From Alviniconcha marisindica (taxonomy: Eukaryota > Mollusca > Gastropoda > Provannidae): DNA of 64,000 nt. Under the pieces are notes generated by a model, which was not told where the DNA came from, did not search any database, and saw only the letters and a list, made by a program, of their open reading frames with translations. The position numbers were made by a program, and so were the translations under genes. Below are positions 12,545 through 24,316 of this stretch, in pieces. The stretch spans positions 420,001 to 484,000 of the forward strand of contig JABMCL010000061.1 of assembly GCA_018857735.1 (NCBI GenBank), read 5' to 3'. Each line of letters starts with the position of its first letter. Positions within the stretch are counted from its first letter, which is position 1.

Positions 12545-12920
12545 AAAATGCAACAAATGATGCTATATTATGGGTTGACTGATAGTGATACATTACACTG
12601 ATAACTATACTATGTGCATAGACTATTATGATATTATGGGTTCATTGATAGTGATACATTACACTGATAACTGTGATATATTAGTTATTACACTGATAAC
12701 TATGTGCGTAGACTATATTATGGGTTCATTGATAGTGATACATTAGTCATACTAATAGCTGTGATACATTACACTGATATATATGTGCGTAGACTATATT
12801 ATGGGTTCATTAATACAAAAATAGTGATACATTACACTGATAACTATGTGCATAGACTATATTATGGGTTCATTAATACAAAAAGAGTGATACATTACAC
12901 TGATAACTATGTGCGTAGAT
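12545..12920 (+). repeat. tandem repeat, about 60-bp unit, before the integrase gene
   Basis: Five to six units with the core ATTATGGGTTCATTGATAGT and a TACATTACACTGATAACTA segment. Units vary in length through internal deletions and partial duplications. The array stops within about 10 bases of the acceptor preceding the 12931 start codon, and a single extra unit lies 6 kb upstream. Confidence 0.9.
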
Positions 12921-12930
12921 TTTCAGAGCA

Positions 12931-14373
12931 ATGGAGGAGCGTTTCAACCGATACCTGTCTGAGAGATATGACAAGGAGAAAGTGCTGCCATCGGAGGTGA
13001 TGTCAGCTGATAAGAAAGAGCGAATCATGACCTATCTGACCAGCGGCCTCCCGGACAGCACACCGAGTTTCAGACACATGGTAAAGCGTAAAGGCTACAC
13101 CATCGAAACGTGTGCCGGTGCAACCCGGCTCATCATCCGCAAGACAATCAAAGTCAAGGGAGAAAATGTGAGTGCGGTGGATCCTGATTGAATTTTTGGT
13201 TTTTAACTGTTTGTTGCCAGTCTCAGACATACAACATGTTAATTTTGCTAGCCACAACCATATTGGGTACCGAAAACAACAATGATAATAATAATGATAA
13301 TAATAATAATAATGTACTTTTATCATGCACTTATCAACGCCGTGAGCATTCACATGATACATATTAACCTAAATACAATATTCTATACACATGTAGAGCA
13401 CAATCCTACCAAAACAATTTACACAAGGTATATATATGGAAACACACACGCACACTGGCACGCACGCATGCACGCGCGCAAACACATTGACTATAGCAGA
13501 AATTGGGTATTGATATTAGTTGGTGTGGAAATACTGTGAGAAGAGGAAGGTTTTCAGTTTGGCTTTAAAAAATGACAGGGTTGAGCATTATAAAATATAA
13601 TGAGCAAAAATTAAGGTTCCCTCTGCTCAAATCCAGAGCTATTAAAGCTTCTCTCTTTGAGAAGTCTGGAAGGGGTCAGAATATAGCTTTGCATGCTTCA
13701 CCTGTTGTCAGGAATTCTGTCTTTCTGGTTTATGCTTTCCTGGTTCATTCGGCTCCATTTATTTCCTGATCTTCTTGCATCAGAAAGCATTGTGTGTCTA
13801 GAACTGTGAATCAGACATCTTACTTGTGATTTGGCAACTTGTGTTTCACACTATTATGACCTTAGCCATTGACCGGGTGTCAGATACCAGGTAACTTTGC
13901 TAGCCACAAGAGTTCATAAGAGTCCTGCTTTAAAAATACAATAATTAATATAACTATACTTATATAGACTACTAACATATATAAGTAACAAACTCCAACT
14001 AAATGATGACAAAACTGAAATCATGCTTATTGCGGGTCCCCCCCAAAAAAAACAGCAACATGATCCTCTACTCCCACTGCTTGTCAACATTGCAACCTTT
14101 AATTTCTTTCCCCCTGTCTGTGACCTTGGTGTTATTCTGGACAATATTCTCTCTTTTAGGGGAAAAAATCTCCAGCATCTGAAAAATAACGTATCAAGAA
14201 CTTCACAGAATCAGTGCTATCTGTCATTGCCTGTCCCACAATCTTGGATGTGACCGAAATTCTGCTGACAAAGAGTTAGATGATGGGTACTGATTTGCAC
14301 TGAATGAACAAAGACAATACTATGCAGGTGAAAATTTAAAATACACACATGCATATACTTTTATGCTTTAAAT

Positions 14374-14411
<38 letters not shown>

Positions 14412-14438
14412 CCTCACCATCTCACACTCACACACACA

Positions 14439-14524
<86 letters not shown>

Positions 14525-16432
14525 TTTTAAATAATACACTGTATATTTCATGAACATGGATAGGTGAAATTTATGACCAGCCTAAATTCTGGGACAAAAG
14601 GGTTACTTTAAGTAGAAAAACAAATGCTGTATAAATCTGGGTCCTCATCTTTTGTACAATGTAAGCTGTAAATATTGAATCTGCTGTGCTCTGTCATGTG
14701 TGTTGTTAATCTGATAATCTACACATTCTCATTGCAGGTGACTCGTGACCTTGAAGTAGCATCAACAGATGAATTTTATGGCATCCTAGAACAGGTCCAC
14801 AGCGATATAAATCATGAAGGGCTGCACAAAACATATGCTGCTGTAAGATACTTCACAGCTTCTTTTCTGTTTTTTCATCTTCTGTGTCGTCCTGAGGTGA
14901 CTGTGCGGTTGACAGGATTATGAAATCCAATTTATAAGACTGTGCGGTTGACATGATTATGAAATCCAATTTATAAAACTGTGCGGTTGACAGGATTATG
15001 AAATCCAGTTTATAAGACTGTAGTTGACAGGATTATGAAACCTGGTTTGTAACTAATTCTTCTTTGGTGTTTTATGTTGTTGTTTGTTTTCTTTTGTTTA
15101 TGTCATTTTGTCAGTGGGACCCAGTAAACAAACTTAATGCAATCAGCTTGCAAGTCTGGGTAGGACTCAAATGATGCATGAAGTTAAAGGTATTTTGATG
15201 CTTTCTAAAAGATATTTAATTTGTGTCTTTTTTGTATTTTGATGCTTTCTAAAAGATACTTAATTTATGTCTTTTTTGTCTGTCTTTTCTTCTTCTTTAT
15301 TTTTCTTCTTCCTACTTTTGAAGTTATATGCAGCCATTTGCTTAGGTTGAAAAGCAGCTATGCGTGTGTGTTCAATAATGTTGTCTTTCCTGTTTTAATA
15401 GAGGGTGGTGAATGACACTAGGAAAGCCTTATTCAAGTTACTGTAATGCTTTAGGTAAACTAATAATAATAATAAATAATACTCAGAGCACCTAACCCGC
15501 ACAGGCCCTAAGCGCTTACACATTCTTTACAAATACATATTGTCAAAATTCAACGCCTACAACATGAACACACACACACACACACACAGAGACCCGCACA
15601 CGCACACATGTGAGCACGCGCGCACACACACTCACACACACACATGACCATGAATTAACTGGAGAGGGGGAAAAAACACCTGTGAGAAGTTTGTGCTGTT
15701 TCCTCACTTGAAGTCCCCTGTAAGTCTGAAAGAATTCAAAGAAAAAGCAGAGTCCAGCAGGAGCAGACTTGGTTTGAGTCACTTTGTCTCAAGCAGAATT
15801 TCTTCTTGTGGGACCTTTTTTCATCAGAGTTCCACTGTATGCTCAGCAGCTAGTGTTACATCGAGGTATTTATTCCTCAACGGATTTTTTGTCTCAGGTG
15901 GCAGCAAAGTTTGCTGGGATTCCCAGGTGTGTAGTTCAGCAGTTTATAGAGCTGTGTGACACTTGTCGAACGAAGAAGAAGCAGTGCAAGAACCCAAATG
16001 CCCCCACCGGACGGCCCACGTTGACAAGGCGACCTTTTCAGAGATGCCAGGTAACCTGTTAGCTGACAGCTGAAACCACAGGAGAAGGGAGAGAATGTTT
16101 GCTGTACAGAACTTGTTTGCTGTGAGGAATAGCAGATGGAAGGAACCGGCTTGTATGCGTCAGAGTGTCCACACATTGACACAGTGCACTCATTGTCCAT
16201 CTCTGGGTAGGGCAGCAACAGTTGCCGTGTCATGGTAGTGTCTATAATTTAAATTATTATTTGTAATAATAATCATGCTTTCTTTTATGTGCTATTTCTC
16301 AATTGGAGCGCATAGCTCATTTTATGAAAATGAAAACAAGGAACCAGTTATCATAGTTATTATTATATATATAAAATGAAACATTTGCACTGACAACAAG
16401 GCCAGCAGCAATAACAACACCAACATTACATG

Positions 16433-16464
<32 letters not shown>

Positions 16465-16522
16465 TTTTGCACATGTACACAAGCATTTCACATGCACTCC
16501 GATTCACATGCATACACACACA

Positions 16523-16558
<36 letters not shown>

Positions 16559-16908
16559 CCACACACACACACACACACACACACACCCATCCCCATCAGT
16601 AGGGTACCTTAAAGAGATGAGTGTGTAGATACTGATGTATACATGCTGAATCCTACATCCTAACATACACTCTCCCTTGTTATCCCACAGCATGAACTCC
16701 CCCCCGCCCCCTTCCAATGGCTGTTGCAGAAATGAGCACTTATGCATGGGCACAGTCTTGTGTGACAGGTTAGAAGAGTACTCATTCCGCACTGATGAGA
16801 TCAGTGCTCATTTTCATGTGATTGTGAATGTTATGTCTGTTGCTCTTGATCAAATTAGTAATTGGACAGAATCACAGGAGAGCAGCTGTCTCTGCCGGAA
16901 TAAAATGT

Positions 16909-17007
<99 letters not shown>

Positions 17008-17498
17008 TTTTAATGTGTTGTTCCCAAAGCTGTAGTTTGACCTGACAAAAATTATTTGTTAGATCAAAAAAAATCCTTCATAAAACATATAATTTATATA
17101 TACATGCCTGATGCTTGTGAATGCATGCACCTTTTGAATTTAAAACAATTGTCCAGTAGCATTACAGAATTTACCTAATACATCAACTGCTCACTTTCAT
17201 CATCAACAGGCTTTCAGCATGTGGTGGATACACTTTTGGGGGGGTCTTCTCTTCAGATTGACATCATTGACAAGACAGATGAGCCTGACGGCCCATTCAC
17301 CTGCATCGGCCACTTCATGGACCATTGCAGCAGGATCAGCGTTCTCTTCCCGCTGAAGACCGGCGCACTGGAGCACCTCGTCCCCATGCTGAAGGAGAGG
17401 GTGCTGGCATACTTCGGCCTCCCCTCCATCCTCCACACCGACAACTGCCCCGACCTCAACGTCAAGGGGCTGAAAGAGCTGGTGGTGGACTGGCCAGG

Positions 17499-17536
<38 letters not shown>

Positions 17537-18377
17537 GCTGTGGCAGTGACCACGATGATGGTGATGATGATGGTGACAACAATGATGATGATGATGGTGG
17601 TGGTGGTGGTGATGGTGGTTTTGGTGGTGAAGGAGAGAGTGCTGGCCTACTTCGGTCTGCCCTCCATCCTCCACACCGACAACTGCCCCGACCTCAACGT
17701 CAAGGGGCTGAAAGAGCTGGTGGTGGACTGGCCAGGTGATGATGATGATGATGATGTTGACGATGATGGCCGTGGCAGTGACCACGATGATGGTGATGAT
17801 GATGGTGACAATGATGATGATAGTGGTGGTGGTGGTGGTTTTGGTGGTGAAGGAGAGAGTGCTGGCCTACTTCAGACTGCCCTCCATCCTCCACGCTGAC
17901 AACTGCCCCAACCTCAGCATCAAGGGGCTGAAAGAGCTGGTGGTGGACTGGCCCGGTGATGATGATGATGATGACGATGATGATGATGACAATGGTGGTG
18001 ATGGTGATGATGATGATGAAGATGACCAGGATGGTTATGGTGGTGGTGGTGGTGGTGGTTTTTGTAGTGGTGATGAACAATAATAATAAAGAGAATTCCT
18101 AGAGTGCCATCAACCGCACAAGGTGGGAGTGCAGGGCGCTTTACAATGACACTAACAACACATACTCACACCCCCACACCCACACTCACCTGATGGTCAC
18201 TGTGGTAATGATGATGGTGGTGATAGCAGTGGTGGTGATCATGATAATGATGATAGTGGTGGTGGTAATCATGATGGTGGTGGTGGTGGTGGTGGTGATG
18301 ATGATGACAATGACAATGGTGGTGGTGGCAGTAAGAATGAAATGGTAGTGATTCCTTGTGCTGAAAATGTCTTCCAT

Positions 18378-18456
<79 letters not shown>

Positions 18457-21400
18457 CAATATACAGTTAAGTGCCTTTTGACTGAATAAAATGACTGAAC
18501 AACAACGACAACAACAACTCTGTCACCTGCAGGCAGAACATCCATCATCCATGGGCGGCCAGGTCACCTGCAGACACAGCTGCTGACAGAGAGTGCCAAG
18601 AGAAAACTGGATGAAATGTTGGGAACCATGGCAATGACCTTCAAGAAGAAGAACCCTAACCAGCCAGTGCCTTGGGCAAGCATGCTGCCAAAGGTCCAGT
18701 GTACGTATCAGGATGAAAAGAAAAGGCTACAGCATATCTGATTTGAAAGTGACACAAAAAGGCTGCATTTCATGTCATGCATGTACATGACCCTACCTTC
18801 TGAAGCGCGTGACATTGATGCTTTTTTTGTCATTGTGAGATATTTATCTCACAGTAGAGAGCACACACTTCTCTTTAAAATGATGCAAAAATTATCAAAA
18901 TCAGTTCAATGGTCGTGTTATTGTTATAACAGTTTGAATTTTCAGCCACAACAGCATCTCATTCTGAGAAATCTGCAGTTTTCATCATACAGTCATTAGC
19001 AACAAGCAAGTGCATGTTTAACTCTTTCATCCCTGAAAACCGCTACAGTGGTTGAGAGAATCTTTCCCTTCATTCCTGAGAACCGCTAGAGAGGGGCAGG
19101 CATAAACACTCCCTTCCTTCCGGCCGGCCGCTGCAGCGGTTCTGCCTTTGAAATCCACGCCTATCTGTCACATGGTCAGCACGTCAGTTCCCCCTGGCCA
19201 GTGTAACGGGACCTGAGGAATGTTTTGATAAGCCGCACAATGCTTTGATTAGCCGTGCCTGGCTACTGCCAGAGTGTGGGAAAGTGTCCAGTGCACAAAA
19301 TTTGTCCATTTCTAGGGATGGGGTTAGGTTATTCTGTACAGTTGGAAAGATGGCGGCGGATGAGTACAACAGTGATCAGTTCTCTGACGATGATGTTTAT
19401 GACAATCTGGGCGAAAATTATTTTGATCTGTTTGAACTGACAAAAGAGGAGAGAGCAGAGCTTGCAAATGCATTTAAAGATGATAGTGAGAGTGGTGATG
19501 AATTGGATGATGAAAACCTGCCATTGTTTTTTACTCAGCCACGTTTTGAGTGGACAGGTGGGGACACTGCTATGACACGAGACATACCTCTGATGTCCAG
19601 TGCAGATGTGTACATAGACATAGTAAATATAGTTGTACAGAGTTACGGTGCAAACACTGTGTATATATGATAGAGATGGCGCATGGATTACACTAAAATG
19701 AAACAATCATGCTGTGAACTCATACATCCTACTCTTGTGCAAACCGTCACCTTTTCATCACCATTTCAAGGACACAGACAATGTGACAAATGGAATTTCT
19801 GGAGATGTGGATGTTATCTGGGACATCAGACTGTAAGTAGGGAGCATGTTCCATTTCTCTTGGCATGTTCTGTGGGCCTGCAAAACGTTGGTTTTGTCTG
19901 TCTTAAAAAAGGTATGTGTCACCTTTATTTGCACCTGTGTGTCACCCTCCTGGTGACAGTAACTCTGAAAGTGTGACCATTGCCTTCTGACTTCATTTAC
20001 CTACACAGTGATATATAGGTTGCCATGGTTTTACTAAGAGCTTGCAGACACAGATGATTCAAACCTACATACCCTCTTTCATACATTTTTTCCTTATGAA
20101 AACCCAGGAATGAAAGGACTGTTATGTACATAGGAACATAGGAATAAGGGGAAGTAATGCCAAATATGAAACAGGGATGAAAGAGTTAAAACACCTTTTT
20201 AATGACATTTATAAAAATAAAAATAAATTGTGCATAAGGAGTATAATTTCTGATACAAAAAACACTTGCTGCAAACCCAAAATCTAAAAAATGGAAACTC
20301 CTTTTGAAAATAAACCACAATGAGAAAGTGGCAAATCCGTCCAAATCATTTCGAAAGGCAAGATCACATATATGTGATCGTATTTAAATTCATGAGAAGC
20401 ATGCTTGGACACCAAATTAACTGATGACAGCAAAGTTTTCAGTGAGTCACATGACCAGTACTGGAGTTTAAATCAGCAAAGGGTTAGCATGAACCCCAGA
20501 GTTCAGGAGCTGTGTGTAAGTCGAGGTGGCCGTCCTGAGCTCCCATCCCTAATAAGCCTTCGGTTTCTGTGGATGTAAAGCAACACTTCAACATCATGAA
20601 CCCTGTCTTTTAAAATCACCCTGAACTCCAGCAAAAGTAGTCTTAAAAGAGGTGTGGTCCCTGGTCAGAGTTTCATTTGCATGAATTATCAAAGGAAAGG
20701 TTTCTTTCAAGCGCCGCAAGCTTGTAATTTTTTACGGGGTATAGCGCTATATAAGAGTTATTATTATTATTATTACTACTTATTAAAGGTTTCAGAAAAA
20801 AAGTGGCATTAAAGGGGGGTAATCTCTCACCAGGGTGGTCTTTTAATCAGAGGTTCCACTGTGGTTTGTTGGCCCTCCATGCAGTGAATCCCAGGGCCCC
20901 ATGTGTATACACACAAAAAGATCCTGTCCACACATTACACATCCTGCCGTCCATGTCAGAGTTTGCTGGATTAAGGGATTTAAACCAAAATAAAATGCAT
21001 TCAGTAAACTTTAATATAATTCAGGACTGTTGTTGATGTTGCCTCACCCTGATATAACCGTACTGGTTGACTGGGCATAAAACACCAAGTTACTACTGTT
21101 ATTGTTGTTGTTGATCGCTTTTATATAGTGCTATTTTCCGCTCTCGGGCAGACTACACTCTTGTTGCATATGATTCTAAGTGAGCGATTGTAGCTTTTAT
21201 AGCGCGCTTTTTAATATCTACTGAAGTTGTGTACTTGCAGCGCTGTTTGGTTCTTACATGGCTGGTGCCATGTAAAACTGCTGCCATCTCAGCACATTGT
21301 ATTAACATCATACAACCATGCACTATGTCACATCACTTCAAGGTGCATGTGTGTTCAGCTGTAACCAGCCACCCGCACTTTTGGCAGAATGGCAGGGATT

Positions 21401-22735
21401 TTTTACATGCTACTGCAGTAACAACTGGGTGGAATGGATACGGAATTTCAAATTACTATCTTTATCTAACAAACCCTTTTGTGAGAATGGATCACACTGG
21501 CTCTGCACACTTGAGTCCTTGCATCTCCTCAGACAGCTGTTTCTGCTTTTCAGTCCAGATGAACACCTACTTCAACAAGAGTCTGCATCAGTCACCGTAC
21601 GAGAGTCTGCATAGCGTCCCACCACCCGAGCAAGGGCTAGCTACGACAGCTGTTGTCCAGGAAGAGGCTTGGGATGGTGTCATTGAGGACCGGCAAAACA
21701 CTTATAGTCAGTATTTTATGTTGGTCATCTTCACCATGCTCTTATGGAGCAGTATAACCAACATTAGGAATTACCGGTAAATGGCTGGGTGGAATATCAT
21801 TGCTATATAACCAACATTAAGAATTACCGGTAAATGGCTGGGTGGAATATCATTGCTATATAACCAACATTAGGAATTACCGGTAAATGGCTAGGTGGAA
21901 TATCATTGCTATATAACCAACATTAGGAATTACCAGTAAATGGCTAGGTGGAATATCATTGCTATATAACCAACATTAGGAATTACCGGTAAATGGCTAG
22001 GTGGAATATCATTGCTATATAACCAACATTAGGAATTACTGGTGGATGGCTGGGTAGAATATCGCTGCTGTATAATTAACATTAAGAATTACCAGTAGAT
22101 GACTGGGTGGAATATCATTCCGCCAAATCTGACTTTTCTTGAGATGGTAGACTGAAATTTGCATAGGATATTTTGGAGGGTGGAGGGGGGGTTAACTTTT
22201 CAAAATGCAACAACAAAATTATGAGTAAATGATAATGTTTATAACCTGATTGCGGTTGATATCAGCTGTGCTGTTGGTACTGATTTTTTGTTCTATACTC
22301 AGTTATCTCTTGAACCAGATGATCTCTGTCTTTCTGTCTCTTTCTCATTAACCCCCCCTCCTTTCCCCCCTCCCCCCCTCCCCACCAGCACCACCCCCAT
22401 TCCTACTTTGTCTTTTATTTTTATTCCTACTTTGTCTTTTACTTTTATTCCTACTTTGTCTTTTATTTTCATTTTCATAATACTTACTGCTGCTTTTTTT
22501 TCCAGACAGGACCTCAAGTGGCACCTACTTCACTGCCACAGACAAGACTGTTCCTGGTGAATGTGGTCATTCAGGTATTGCTGGACTGGACAGTGGACTG
22601 GGCATGGGACAGAGTGATGGGCAGGAGCAGCACAGTGGGCCGGTGGCCAACCTGGACCAGTCTGGCAGCCACAGTCAGGCCGCTGCTCTGTTCTGTTACG
22701 GACTGACACCCATGCAGCACTCGTACATGCAGTGA
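12931..22735 (+). CDS. domesticated Ty3/gypsy-type integrase, KRBA2-like (7 coding exons)
   Basis: Exons 12931-13167, 14738-14842, 15898-16050, 17257-17497, 18533-18700, 21554-21706 and 22506-22735 join with consistent phases into 428 codons plus a stop. Exon 1 begins MEERFNRYLSERY, as in KRAB-A domain-containing protein 2-like proteins, which derive from a gypsy-type integrase. An HHCC zinc finger is visible (His100, His105, Cys134, Cys137). The catalytic core keeps Asp167 (IDIID), Asp227 (HTDN) and Glu265 (LLTES), with 37 residues between the last two. The core's end (LPKVQFQMNTYFNKSLHQSP) is created by the 18700/21554 junction, which confirms that splice. The last exon (Ser/Gly/Gln-rich) is unlike the family and less certain. 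An acceptor (TTTTCAG) just before the ATG implies a 5' UTR exon upstream. No gag, RT or LTR was seen, so this looks like a host gene of unknown role, not an active element. Confidence 0.8.
14890..15052. repeat. 43-bp tandem repeat, four units
   Basis: Units of TGTGCGGTTGACAGGATTAT plus GAAATCCAATTTATAAGAC, the last one shortened. It begins about 50 bases after the donor of integrase exon 2. Confidence 0.9.
15185..15285. repeat. 50-bp direct duplication
   Basis: TTTTGATGCTTTCTAAAAGA plus the following ATATTTAATTTGTGTC occurs twice, head to tail. Confidence 0.85.
15463..15648 (-). repeat. interspersed retroposon fragment with CA repeats
   Basis: Shares CACCTAACCCGCACAGGCC and the adjacent GCGCTTACACATTCTTT with 8810-8860. 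An AAT-type tail at the left suggests minus orientation. CA runs follow. Confidence 0.65.
16434..16592. repeat. CA and CACG microsatellites
   Basis: Two CA runs flank a run of GCAC tetranucleotides at about 16523-16559. Confidence 0.95.
16913..17004. repeat. CT microsatellite
   Basis: An uninterrupted CT run within an intron of the integrase-derived gene. Confidence 0.95.
17392..18060 (+). repeat. triplicated exon fragment with GAT/GGT repeats
   Basis: The last roughly 105 bases of integrase exon 4, with its donor, recur twice in the following intron (about 17634-17738 and 17864-17958). Each copy is followed by GATGATGAT-type and GGTGGT-type runs. Equivalent donor positions are 238 and 220 bases apart. 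Copy 2 is nearly identical to the exon; copy 3 has several differences, for example HADNCPNL where the exon has HTDNCPDL. Neither extra copy has a convincing acceptor, and both spacings shift the frame, so they are read as pseudo-exons. Confidence 0.9.
18085..18454. repeat. retroposon fragment, GGT/GAT repeats and CT microsatellite
   Basis: The AATAATAAAGAGAATTCC edge and GCGCTTTACAATG motif match the family at 8.8 and 15.5 kb. Imperfect GGT/GAT tracts and a CT run at about 18378-18454 follow. Confidence 0.65.
19018..20189 (+). mobile_element. piggyBac-like DNA transposon, internally deleted
   Basis: TTAA is duplicated at both ends and flanks perfect 14-bp inverted termini CTCTTTCATCCCTG (19022-19035) and its complement (20172-20185). 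A second, imperfect inverted pair (CTTCATTCCTG / CAGGAATGAAAG) lies inside each end. The TTAA target and short C-Y-rich termini are the signature of the piggyBac superfamily. At 1.16 kb it is too short for a full transposase (about 1.8 kb of coding) and is non-autonomous. It sits in the intron between integrase exons 5 and 6. Confidence 0.85.
19350..19670 (+). pseudogene. truncated piggyBac transposase N-terminus
   Basis: The ATG has a strong context (AAGATGGCGG) and opens 106 residues inside the TTAA-flanked element. The start MAADEYNSDQFSDDD and the segment DDSESGDELDDEN form the acidic leader typical of piggyBac transposases, followed by PRFEWTGGDTA, similar to the W-containing segment before the family's dimerisation domain. 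The frame then degenerates and stops, with no catalytic DDD region. A short Cys/Trp stretch (WNFWRCGCYLGHQ) lies further down in another frame. Alternatively, this is a short protein kept by the element. The family call rests on the termini more than on the peptide. Confidence 0.55.
20495..20592 (+). repeat. SINE tail family (GGACGTAAAGCA), copy
   Basis: Shares GTTCAGGAGCTGTGTGTAAG, GTCGAGGTGGCCGTCCTG and GGATGTAAAGCAACA with the better copy at 62100-62195. Confidence 0.7.
20700..21455. repeat. retroposon tails and a degraded tRNA-SINE body
   Basis: A GCGCTATATAAGAGTTATTA tail ends near 20776. A GATATAACCGTACTGGTTGA core lies at 21048-21092. From about 21110 to 21455 the sequence matches the body of the tRNA-derived SINE at 61504-61982 with many differences, and its tRNA-like head is lost. 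Confidence 0.7.
21745..22120. repeat. 53-bp tandem repeat, about seven units
   Basis: Units ATAACCAACATTAGGAATTA followed by CCGGTAAATGGCTGGGTGG and AATATCATTGCTAT. The first units are nearly perfect and the last two are diverged. It starts about 40 bases after the donor of integrase exon 6. Confidence 0.95.
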
Positions 22736-22885
22736 AAGCAGTCAGTACGGGAGACAGCAGAGCCAAATGAGTACCCCGTGGAAGGCTAGTGGGGACGGTT
22801 TGGACAAGCCATGGTGCCAGAGGTGCCTGGACGTCTTGCTGCAGAGGGCAAGAGAAAAGTCAGAAGTGGAGACAGCAGGCCACAG

Positions 22886-23040
22886 CAAGATGTGTTACCT
22901 GGTATTGCATGCTGCCAGGCCCGAGCAAGATGTGTTGCCTGGTATTACATGTTGCCTGGCCCAAGCAAGATGTGTTGCCTGGTTCCGTGTTGCCAGGCCA
23001 GAGCAAGACGTGTTGCCTGGTATTACATGTTGCCAGGCCA
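22886..23040. repeat. about 40-bp tandem repeat in the probable 3' UTR
   Basis: Four units of AGCAAGATGTGTTGCCTGGT followed by ATTACATGTTGCCAGGCC, with one unit shortened. It begins 150 bases after the integrase stop codon. Confidence 0.9.
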
Positions 23041-23400
23041 TGCAACAAGAAGACCTTCCAGAGGAGTCTGATGAAGGGGCTCAAACATTGCAGCAGATCA
23101 CGAATGAAACAAGAACTTCCAGAGGAGTCTGATGAAGGAGCTCAAGCATTGCAGTACCTCATGCAACAAAGAGAAGACCTTCCAGAGGAGTCTGATGGAG
23201 GAGCTTGAGTATTGCAGGACCTCATGAATGCAGCAGGAAGACCTTCCAGGGAAGTCTGATCAAGGTACTCGCACGTTGCAGCACCTCATGCAACAAGCAG
23301 AGCTTCCAGAGGAGTCTAGTGGAGACGTACTGCAGAGCAATATACACCGAAGGGAAGACAGCCTTCCACAAGAGTCTGGTGGAGAAAGAGGTGCAGGATG
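23041..23400. repeat. about 64-bp tandem repeat in the probable 3' UTR
   Basis: Five to six units with the core AGACCTTCCAGAGGAGTCTG and a linked TGAAGGAGCTCAAGCATTGC, diverging to the right. Two frames stay open through part of the array, giving FQRSL and LPEESDEG peptides. These overlap a region with no start context and are probably not translated. Confidence 0.85.
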
Positions 23401-23727
23401 GCAGAATGTGAAGTGGTGACAGGAAAAGGATGTTACAGAAAAGAGTTTGGGAACACCACCTTCCAAAAGGGTGATGGAGAAGGGGCTGAAGGATCGTAGA
23501 GTGCCATGCAGGGAGGAAAAGTGGACCTTCCAGAAGAGTGGTGGATACGTAGTAGTTGCATAGAATGAAGGACACTCCAACAGCAAAACTGTGCAACAAG
23601 TAAATATGTGAGTTACAGTGCCATTGGAAATTGTTCCACTGTGTTAGATAAAATGCTGAAAAACTCGCCCTTTGCTTTGCAAGACATACTGTATCAGCCT
23701 GCTGGATGATTTTGTGTGTGTGAATGT

Positions 23728-23787
<60 letters not shown>

Positions 23788-24222
23788 AGAGCAAGGTAAC
23801 TGGTTTGCTCTGATATTTTGCTGTGTCGGGCATCTTCACTGTGGCCCCCATTTGAAATCACTCTCCATATCTGTAGCATTATATACATGGTCATTGATTC
23901 AGTAGCAGTTGTGCATACACATCCAGTTTCACAGCAGAAACTCCCCTACCCCAACATTCTTTTTACAAAAGAAAATCAAAAACAAATCCAGCCGTGTTTT
24001 GTGTTTCTGTTTTATGAACATGTGCATGTATGTTTGTCTGTCCGTCAGTCTGCATGCGCATGAGTGTGTGCGTGCGTAAGCTTATTTTGCCGTTATTTGG
24101 TTTGCTTTCTTGTGAGTGAGATTAATCTGAATTATTGTTCTCTCTGTACCTGCAATGTCAAAATATTAGTAAGTACATGCATCAGTTGGGCATTTGTACA
24201 AATGACCATCTCTTCCATTTGT

Positions 24223-24316
<94 letters not shown>

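Noticed and set aside
17498..17899. Poly-Met, poly-Asp and Gly-rich frames over GAT/GGT repeats
   Set aside because: Products of triplet repeats in an intron; the coding frame leaves the exon at 17497.
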